Position numbers and translations under genes: made by a program
Shown: in pieces, positions 1 through 4,659 of the stretch
Position numbering within the stretch: the stretch's first letter is position 1
Layout: each line of letters opens with the position of its first letter
Notes under the pieces: model-generated
Told to the model about the DNA's origin: nothing
The model's input: the letters and a program-made list of their open reading frames with translations, nothing else
Databases searched by the model: none
Assembly (NCBI GenBank): GCA_009699615.1
Contig: WLNV01000071.1
Coordinates: forward strand, 1-7,397
Length of the DNA: 7,397 bases
From: Actinomycetota bacterium
GTDB taxonomy: Bacteria; Actinomycetota; Thermoleophilia; Solirubrobacterales; Solirubrobacteraceae
Direction: 5' to 3'

Positions 1-783
1 GACGCGGTCGTCAACTTCGCGGCCGAAACGCACGTTGACCGCTCAATATCCGAACCCGACGCCTTCGTCCGCACGCACGCGCTTGGAACATTCGTACTAC
101 TCGAAGCTGCGCGTGAGCATTCGCTCCGCTACCTCCAAGTGTCAACTGACGAGGTTTACGGATCGATCGAATCCGGTTCGTTCACCGAAGAGAGCCCGCT
201 CGAACCGTCATCGCCTTACAGCGCAACGAAGACCGGCGCCGACCTGCTCGTCCAGTCCTACAGCCGCACCTTCGGTCTAGAAACGGTGATCTGCCGCGGC
301 TCAAACAACTACGGCCCCTACCAGTACCCGGAGAAGCTGATCCCGCTGATGATCCTCAACGCGATCCACGGCGACCCGCTGCCGGTCTACGGCGACGGCC
401 AGCAGGTGCGCAACTGGCTCCACGTGAGCGACTTCTGCGCGGGCATCGGCCACGTGCTCGCCCACGGAGCCAGCGGCGAGGTTTACAACGTCGGCGGGCC
501 CGACGAGTGCGTCAACCTTGAGGTAGTCGAGCGGATCATCGCGCTGACCGGCGCCGACAAGTCGCTGCTGACCTATGTAGACGACCGCCCCGGCCATGAT
601 CGCCGCTACTCGCTTGGCTCGGAGAAAGTGAAGGCGCTTGGCTGGGAGGCGAAGGTTCGGTTTGAAGAGGGCCTTGCCGAAACGGTTGCCTGGTACCAAG
701 AGAATGCTTGGTGGTGGGAGCCGATTCGCTCCGGTGACTACCGCGAGTATTACGAGCGCCAGTACGGCAGCTCGCTCGGCTAA
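1..783 (+). CDS. rfbB: dTDP-glucose 4,6-dehydratase, 5'-truncated by window edge
   Basis: Extended short-chain dehydrogenase/reductase that converts dTDP-glucose to dTDP-4-keto-6-deoxyglucose with bound NAD+, the second step of dTDP-rhamnose and other deoxysugar synthesis in the cytoplasm. The frame is open from base 1 and gives 260 residues; the family has about 320-350, so roughly 70-80 N-terminal residues, including the GxxGxxG nucleotide loop, lie outside the window. Visible signatures, numbered from the window edge, are AAETHVDRSI (7-16), the catalytic Thr-Asp-Glu in STDEVYG (T49, D50, E51), the YxxxK pair (Y73, K77), the substrate-binding RGSNNYGPYQYPEKLIPL stretch, and RPGHDRRYSL near the C-terminus. 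The STDEVYG triad and NNYGPxQxPEKLIP separate it from UDP-glucose epimerases. Internal GTG/ATG codons such as 139 are not the start, because conserved motifs continue upstream. Rhamnose-pathway partners, if clustered, would lie to the left. Confidence 0.95.
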   Translation, partial: DAVVNFAAETHVDRSISEPDAFVRTHALGTFVLLEAAREHSLRYLQVSTDEVYGSIESGSFTEESPLEPSSPYSATKTGADLLVQSYSRTFGLETVICRGSNNYGPYQYPEKLIPLMILNAIHGDPLPVYGDGQQVRNWLHVSDFCAGIGHVLAHGASGEVYNVGGPDECVNLEVVERIIALTGADKSLLTYVDDRPGHDRRYSLGSEKVKALGWEAKVRFEEGLAETVAWYQENAWWWEPIRSGDYREYYERQYGSSLG

Positions 784-826
784 CACTCTCTCGCTCTCTC
801 GCCTGTGGCTCAAGCGGTTCGCCGGT

Positions 827-889
827 CGCCGCGCCGAGGCGTGAAAGCGCCCTCCGGGCTGGCTTTCACGGAATTCCTCGGCCGCGGCG
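827..889 (+). terminator. Long bulged hairpin after rfbB
   Basis: In the 148-bp gap between the two + strand genes, 44 nt after the rfbB stop, the sequence folds into a long stem. Base pairs are 827-833 with 883-889, 834-839 with 876-881, 840-848 with 862-870, and an inner 849-852 with 856-859 around a TCC loop. Bulges are one C at 882, GAATT at 871-875 and TG at 860-861. That is 26 base pairs in total, all exact. There is no T-run after it, so it is not a textbook intrinsic terminator, although U-less hairpins are proposed as terminators in actinobacteria. It could also be a copy of a dispersed palindromic repeat. A short tandem repeat, CTCTCTCG twice at 786-801, precedes it. Confidence 0.5.
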
Positions 890-919
890 CCGACGGACCG
901 CTTGGCGCGGGTGCTGGGA

Positions 920-925
920 TAGGCT
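920..925 (+). promoter_or_regulatory. Putative -10 box for a leaderless methyltransferase mRNA
   Basis: TAGGCT fits the actinobacterial TAnnnT -10 pattern and ends six bases before the ATG at 932, so transcription would start at or next to the start codon. No Shine-Dalgarno sequence lies at normal spacing before that ATG. No clear -35 hexamer is visible. Confidence 0.4.
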
Positions 926-931
926 CGGTTT

Positions 932-1723
932 ATGGATGAACTTGACGTTGATCGGCTGCGGGAGCATGAGCTGCGTAATCGCAGTGGTTGGAATGCTGAT
1001 GCGCCGAACTGGGTTGAGGGTGGGCGGCGGAACTGGGCTAGTTCGGAGCCGACTTGGGGGATGTTTGAGCTGCCGGAGAGCGAGCTGAAGCTGCTGCCTG
1101 ACGTTGATGGCTTGGACGCGATTGAGCTGGGTTGCGGCACCGCTTACTGGTCGGCTTGGCTGGCGCGGCTTGGGGCGCGGCCGGTCGGGATTGACCTGAG
1201 CGAGCGGCAGCTCGAAACGGCGGCGATGTTCCAGAGCGAGCATGGGCTCCAATTCCCGCTGATCCACGCCAGCGCCGAGAACGTTCCACTGCCTGACGAG
1301 AGCTTCGACTTTGCCTTCTCCGAATACGGGGCAGCGATCTGGTGCGAGCCGCAGGCTTGGCTGGCCGAGGCCTACCGGCTGCTGCGACCGGGCGGGCGAT
1401 TGATCTTCCTTGGAAATAGCCCGCTCGTGATGCTCTGCGCGAAAGAGACTGAGCTCGATGAAGTAGAGGATGCCGTCGGGCCTCAGCTAATGCGACCACA
1501 GTTCGGGATGCACCGGCTTGAATGGCCCAACGAGGAGGAAGTCTCATTCCTGCTCCCACACGGGGAGATGATCGCCCTGCTCCAGCAGATCGGCTTCGAG
1601 CTTGAGTCGCTGACCGAGATTCAGGCACCCGAGGGCGCCGAAGAGACGCGCTACTTCGTCCCCCGCTCGTGGGCGCGGAAGTGGCCCTGCGAAGACGTCT
1701 GGTCGGTCCGCAAGGCAGCATGA
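932..1723 (+). CDS. Class I SAM-dependent methyltransferase
   Basis: Cytoplasmic methyltransferase of 263 residues with the Rossmann-like Methyltransf_11 fold; the methyl acceptor cannot be told from sequence. Motif I is AIELGCGTAYW (63-73), which binds SAM. The acidic residue at the end of strand 2 is D88 in GIDLS. The ASAENVPLPDESFDFAFSEY stretch (113-132) holds the adenine-contacting Ala-Glu and strand 4, and LLRPGGRLIFLG (150-161) is the post-motif before strand 5. The N-terminal segment rich in Trp and Asn (20-43) and the C-terminal WARKWPCEDVWSVRKA stretch resemble a common actinobacterial group of stand-alone methyltransferases, from memory. The ATG at 932 is chosen because the protein begins well before motif I and a TAnnnT box sits just upstream; there is no good ribosome binding site. 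Separated from rfbB by a large hairpin, it is probably its own transcription unit. No transmembrane segment or signal peptide is seen. Confidence 0.88.
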   Translation: MDELDVDRLREHELRNRSGWNADAPNWVEGGRRNWASSEPTWGMFELPESELKLLPDVDGLDAIELGCGTAYWSAWLARLGARPVGIDLSERQLETAAMFQSEHGLQFPLIHASAENVPLPDESFDFAFSEYGAAIWCEPQAWLAEAYRLLRPGGRLIFLGNSPLVMLCAKETELDEVEDAVGPQLMRPQFGMHRLEWPNEEEVSFLLPHGEMIALLQQIGFELESLTEIQAPEGAEETRYFVPRSWARKWPCEDVWSVRKAA

Positions 1724-1740
1724 AGGCATAACTGACGCAC

Positions 1741-1765
1741 CGATTAACTGTGGCGGTTAGTATCG
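1741..1765 (+). promoter_or_regulatory. Imperfect inverted repeat and possible -10 upstream of the lipase gene
   Basis: CGATTAAC (1741-1748) pairs with GTTA..ATCG (1756-1759 and 1762-1765), with a two-base GT bulge and a seven-base loop. TAGTAT at 1758-1763 overlaps the right arm and fits a TAnnnT -10 box about 50 bases before the lipase ATG, which would give a normal leader. CTGACG at 1732-1737 is a weak -35 candidate but its 20-bp spacing is long. It could equally be a weak terminator for the methyltransferase gene. Confidence 0.25.
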
Positions 1766-1795
1766 GCTTGAACCTGAGGAAGTTTTGTCAGCAGT

Positions 1796-1808
1796 CCTAG
1801 CTAGGGAG
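1796..1808 (+). promoter_or_regulatory. Ribosome binding site of the lipase gene, overlapping a 10-bp palindrome
   Basis: GGGAG at 1804-1808 lies five bases before the ATG at 1814 and fixes that start. It overlaps the perfect palindrome CCTAGCTAGG (1796-1805), so the two could compete: pairing of the palindrome, or a protein bound there, would cover part of the Shine-Dalgarno. The overlap may be chance. Confidence 0.6.
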
Positions 1809-1813
1809 AGAGA

Positions 1814-3037
1814 ATGACCGTCCGTAACCGCGTTGCCCGAGTGGCAGTTCTGACCGCCGCCGCAACAGCATTGCTTCTACCAGGCGCATCGCTTGCTCAG
1901 GCAAAAACGCCAACCGGCCCGGCAGGCCCGGCCTTCTATAAGGCTCCGGCGAAGCTGATCGCCGGAACACCGGGAACGATCATCTGGACTCGTCAGATCC
2001 CCTACTCAGCTACCGGCAAGGTCGCTCTCGCAGCATCCTCAAAGACACTGCTTGTGCTCTACCGCTCGCGCGACGTAAACAACAAGCCGATCGCCGTCTC
2101 CGGCACGATTGACATCCCTAAGGGGAAAGCTCCAGCTGGTGGCTGGAAGATGCTCTCCTGGGCCCACGGAACAACCGGAATTGCTGACGTCTGCGCTCCT
2201 TCCTGGACAACTCCTGGGCCGGCAGACGCTCTGCCGCGCTACTCGACCGAAGTGGCTAACAGCTGGGTCGAAGCTGGCTACATGCTCCTGCGCACCGACT
2301 ACCCCGGGCTAGGGACGCCCGGCCCGCACCCCTACTTGATCGGCAAGTCCGAAGGCCGGAGCGTCATTGACATCGCTCTTGCCGCCCGCTCAATGATCCC
2401 CGCAATCAGCAAGAACTGGGCGATTCTCGGGCACTCTCAGGGTGGCCAGGCCGCTCTCTTCGCTGCATCTATGGCGCCCAAGATTGCACCTGCACTGAAG
2501 CTGAAGGGGGTCGTTGCCTACGCGCCGGCTTCTCACTTCTACGAGCAGCGTGCGCTGATTGCCGACCTCGGCCCAGCCGCCAAGGGAATCACCGGCCTTG
2601 CAGTGACAATTCTGCTGAGCGCAGCACGCGAAGCCGGAATCAACCCCGCGGACCTAGTGACCGATCCGATTGCAGCGCTCATTCCCCAGACTGAGAAAAC
2701 CTGCACGCCACAGCTAGGCGCTGCCGACATGTTCGGCGCTTACGCGCCGAACGAGATCCTCAAGCCGAATGTCGTGACGACGAAGCTTGACGCGGTTCTA
2801 AAGGCGATGAACCCGAACGTCAAGATCGCCGCGCCGATCAGCATCCTCCAGGGCAAGTCCGACTTGACCGTCTTCCCTTGGTTCACGGACGATCTCGCTG
2901 CTGAGCTGACCAAGTCAGGCGATCAGGTGACCTACGAGAAGTACGACGGCCTAAACCACGGTGGCGTCGTGATGGACCTGACGACACGCCAGGCCGTTGC
3001 AGGCTTCCTAACCAAGTATCTAGGCGCTGGGCGCTAA
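1814..3037 (+). CDS. Secreted LIP-family lipase/esterase (alpha/beta hydrolase)
   Basis: Exported serine hydrolase of 407 residues, of the secretory lipase (LIP) family that includes Candida antarctica lipase A and many actinobacterial homologues. It should cleave acyl esters outside the cell; chain-length preference cannot be judged. A Sec-type signal peptide is clear: basic residues at R4, R6 and R9, a hydrophobic core at about 10-22, and cleavage after SLA (28) or AQA (30). The nucleophile elbow is GHSQGG with Ser208. The acid is most likely Asp350 in GKSDLTV and the base His382 in GLNHGG, so the triad is complete. SWAHGTTG (about 117-124) precedes an RTDYPGLGTPG stretch typical of the family. 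The only two cysteines in the mature part, C127 and C297, could form a disulfide. The start has a good ribosome binding site at 1804-1808. The next gene is convergent, with stops 16 bases apart, so this gene is probably transcribed alone. Confidence 0.9.
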   Translation: MTVRNRVARVAVLTAAATALLLPGASLAQAKTPTGPAGPAFYKAPAKLIAGTPGTIIWTRQIPYSATGKVALAASSKTLLVLYRSRDVNNKPIAVSGTIDIPKGKAPAGGWKMLSWAHGTTGIADVCAPSWTTPGPADALPRYSTEVANSWVEAGYMLLRTDYPGLGTPGPHPYLIGKSEGRSVIDIALAARSMIPAISKNWAILGHSQGGQAALFAASMAPKIAPALKLKGVVAYAPASHFYEQRALIADLGPAAKGITGLAVTILLSAAREAGINPADLVTDPIAALIPQTEKTCTPQLGAADMFGAYAPNEILKPNVVTTKLDAVLKAMNPNVKIAAPISILQGKSDLTVFPWFTDDLAAELTKSGDQVTYEKYDGLNHGGVVMDLTTRQAVAGFLTKYLGAGR

Positions 3038-3057
3038 CGACCGCTGGGAAGCGTTAG
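3034..3057. terminator. Small hairpin across the convergent stops
   Basis: CTAACG (3034-3039) pairs with CGTTAG (3052-3057) around a 12-base loop. The stem contains the TAA stop of the lipase gene on the + strand and the stop of the DUF4239 gene on the - strand, so it could serve both directions. It is short and has no T-run. Confidence 0.3.
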
Positions 3058-3835
3058 TGGCTCGCGAGCTGCTGCGCGACGGACTGCAGAGGCGCTAGGT
3101 CAACACCGATACCGCTCGCGAACGGGAATGCGAGAGCAATCACGACTGTGATCGACAACGCCGGTATTACGCACCAAACCAGCATCAAGACTGGATGACG
3201 CGCAGAGACCGTGGAGACGCCCATCACTCCAGCGACGAGTATCCCCGTGACGAGCAGCAGGATCGCCAGCAGATCCGGCAGTGTGCGATGCGCCACAGCG
3301 GAGACTGCGGCCGATGTAGCGCCCAGAGTTGCTGCCGCGCTCACCAGACTTGACACCTCGGCCTTTGGCACTTTGGGACCGAATGCGTAGATGTGAAGCG
3401 CGTCCTCGAAGCGGTCGAGGGAATCAACGAGGGAAGTTCGAGCGTCTCACCGCGCGCGAGGTCATCCGCGTTCTCGTAAGCCGCTGTCGTTGCGTAGCGC
3501 CTCAGCTTTTCCCTCAGAACAGCGGACTCCGCCTTGTCGGGAATGTTGTTGATGCTCCAGCTCATCTGCTGGATCGCTGATGACTGCTGCTCAACGGCCG
3601 ATTGGCCGGCAGCCACGGCGCCCCAGGTGACGGTGATCGAGAAGCCAACGAAGAAGGCGAAGGTTGCCGCGAGGCCGGTGAGCAGGCGGGTCGCTTCGTC
3701 GGCGAGTTCTTCGCGGCTTCCATCGCCGCAACGCTTCGTTACGACAGCGCGCGCCACAAGGGTCACGGCTATAAAGAACGCCAACAACAACAGCGCTACG
3801 ACCCAGATTGGCACCGAGATGAAGAGCTCTCTCAC
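3054..3835 (-). pseudogene. DUF4239 (bestrophin-like) membrane protein, frameshifted
   Basis: Two overlapping - strand reading frames together make one four-helix membrane protein of about 260 residues, the usual size of the DUF4239 family, whose function is not established. The first frame starts at GTG 3835 and carries hydrophobic helices at about residues 6-31 and 52-76, then a polar stretch with many Gln and Glu, up to about L137. It then runs into 27 residues of unrelated sequence and stops at 3341-3343. The second frame takes over near 3425 (DSLDRFEDALHIYAFG) and carries two more helices, in LPDLLAILLLVTGILVAGV and PVLMLVWCVIPALSITVV, before stopping at 3054. One extra base near TTGATTCCC (about 3420-3427) would rejoin the frames. 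I see no slippery heptamer at the junction, so a real mutation or a sequencing error is likelier than programmed shifting. Family assignment is from the helix layout and central polar region. Confidence 0.75.
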
Positions 3836-3842
3836 GGCGAGA

Positions 3843-3867
3843 AAGCTACCAGCAGCTCAGCGCTGGT
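3843..3867 (-). promoter_or_regulatory. Putative leaderless promoter and inverted repeat of the DUF4239 gene
   Basis: Read on the - strand, TAGCTT (3848-3843) fits a TAnnnT -10 box and ends seven bases before the GTG at 3835, with no Shine-Dalgarno in between. Just upstream is an inverted repeat, ACCAGC (3848-3853) and GCTGGT (3862-3867) around eight bases, whose inner edge touches the -10 box. Such a place suits an operator, possibly for the TetR protein encoded next door, but a chance 6-bp repeat cannot be excluded. The rest of the 80-bp gap to tetR shows nothing else. Confidence 0.35.
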
Positions 3868-3915
3868 CGTCTTGAACCCTAAATGTCACTCATCCAATGG
3901 AGCTCAGCGGCGAGG

Positions 3916-4518
3916 CTACCCAGACGACGCGGTGGCAAGCGCGGCGATGAGGACCGACATGATCACGTTCTCGAGCTTGGCGCGGTCGCCGATTGCTTGG
4001 ATGCGCCATTCGTCAGATGCATCTTCGAGAAAGCCGTAGACGCCAAAGAGCGCGGCGCGTACTTCAGGAGAAGGGCTCGTAGTTCCGAGGTGGTTGGCCG
4101 TGACCCCTTCCATCACGGCAAGCCTTGTTGCGACAGCGCAGGCGCGGAGATCATCGTCTGCGCTGCGTAGAGAGCGGGTGTAGAGCTTCCAGCGATCGGT
4201 CGGTACCAACGCCTCGTCGACGTAGCGCGCGACGTTCGCGGGCATCTTATTCTCGATCGGAATATCGGGGCTTGCCTCAAACATCTCTTCAAGCTGTGCG
4301 CAGGAGCGCTTCACGGCCTCGAGGTGCAGTTCGCTCTTGCCGCCGGGGAAGTAATGGTGGATCAAGTTTGGCGTGACGCCAACTTCACTCGCAATCTCCT
4401 TCAGCTCGACGGCGGGGTAGCCGCGATCTGCGAAGGCGGCCATCGCCACGTCGATCATCTGGTCGCGGCGAGCTTCGGGGTCAGAACGGCTTGCGCGCGG
4501 GGCTTTTGCTACGGCCAT
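3916..4518 (-). CDS. TetR/AcrR-family transcriptional regulator
   Basis: One-component DNA-binding repressor of 200 residues, the normal family length. The N-terminal TetR_N domain covers about residues 17-64: helix 1 with DVAMAAFADRGY (23-34), the positioning helix in LKEIASEVGV (39-48), and the recognition helix from T49 into LIHHYFPGGKSEL (52-64). The remainder is a helical ligand-binding and dimer region with no recognisable ligand class; it ends in LENVIMSVLIAALA, a typical last helix. ATG 4518 is preferred over ATG 4530 and TTG 4542, because 4530 falls inside the TATGAT box that looks like its -10 and the domain needs no extra residues. It is divergent from the secreted propeller/FN3 gene (141 bp between starts) and lies upstream of the DUF4239 gene on its own strand (80 bp), so either may be a target besides itself. 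Confidence 0.9.
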   Translation of the reverse strand: MAVAKAPRASRSDPEARRDQMIDVAMAAFADRGYPAVELKEIASEVGVTPNLIHHYFPGGKSELHLEAVKRSCAQLEEMFEASPDIPIENKMPANVARYVDEALVPTDRWKLYTRSLRSADDDLRACAVATRLAVMEGVTANHLGTTSPSPEVRAALFGVYGFLEDASDEWRIQAIGDRAKLENVIMSVLIAALATASSG

Positions 4519-4525
4519 CAACCTG

Positions 4526-4531
4526 ATCATA
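4526..4531 (-). promoter_or_regulatory. -10 box of tetR, leaderless type
   Basis: On the - strand TATGAT (4531-4526) matches five of six bases of TATAAT and ends seven bases before ATG 4518, so the mRNA would begin at or beside the start codon. No Shine-Dalgarno is seen. No good -35 is found at 16-18 bp; TTGACG at 4542-4537 is only four bases upstream of the box and cannot be the partner. Confidence 0.5.
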
Positions 4532-4582
4532 CCGGGCGTCAACTAAGAGAATCTTGCGCTCAAAGCCGTACCGGCGCTTACC

Positions 4583-4626
4583 CGAGGTCAATAGGGCTAT
4601 GCTGCGATTTACGCGAAGTCAATAAG
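4583..4626 (+). repeat. Pair of direct repeats in the tetR/secreted-protein intergenic region
   Basis: CGAGGTCAATAGG (4583-4595) and CGAAGTCAATAAG (4614-4626) match at 11 of 13 positions and lie 31 bp apart, about three helical turns. A related GTCAACTAAG occurs at 4538-4547. Between the pair, TATGCT (4598-4603) fits a -10 box for the gene starting at 4660. Repeats on the same face of the helix around a -10 could be a regulator site. TetR proteins usually bind inverted rather than direct repeats, so the binder is open. Confidence 0.35.
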
Positions 4627-4647
4627 TAGTCCTCACGTGAATCAACC

Positions 4648-4653
4648 GGGGAG
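4648..4653 (+). promoter_or_regulatory. Ribosome binding site of the propeller/FN3 gene
   Basis: GGGGAG lies six bases before the ATG at 4660, which selects that start over the in-frame ATG at 4666. The presence of a Shine-Dalgarno here contrasts with the leaderless tetR start on the other side of the gap. Confidence 0.7.
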
Positions 4654-4659
4654 AGACCA

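Noticed and set aside
35..280. 81-codon open frame on the + strand at the left edge
   Set aside because: It overlaps rfbB in another frame; the rfbB frame carries conserved active-site motifs through the same bases.
301..1140. 279-codon open frame on the - strand
   Set aside because: It lies opposite two well-supported + strand genes, spans their gap and hairpin, and reads as low-complexity Arg/Ser/Ala sequence, as expected of the antisense of GC-rich genes.
1038..1721. 227-codon open frame on the - strand
   Set aside because: Wholly antisense to the methyltransferase, which has all SAM-binding motifs; the antisense product is Arg/Ser/Pro-rich with no domain.
3417..3430. Programmed -1 frameshift site in the DUF4239 gene
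   Set aside because: No X XXY YYZ slippery heptamer is present at the junction and no clear downstream stem is evident, so mutation or sequencing error is simpler.
3602..4039. 145-codon open frame on the + strand
   Set aside because: It covers the start of the DUF4239 gene, the intergenic gap and the end of tetR in antisense; no coherent composition, helix or motif.
4519..4542. Upstream TTG 4542 or ATG 4530 as the tetR start
   Set aside because: ATG 4530 falls inside the TATGAT promoter-like box, there is no ribosome binding site for either, and the extra residues add nothing conserved to the TetR domain.
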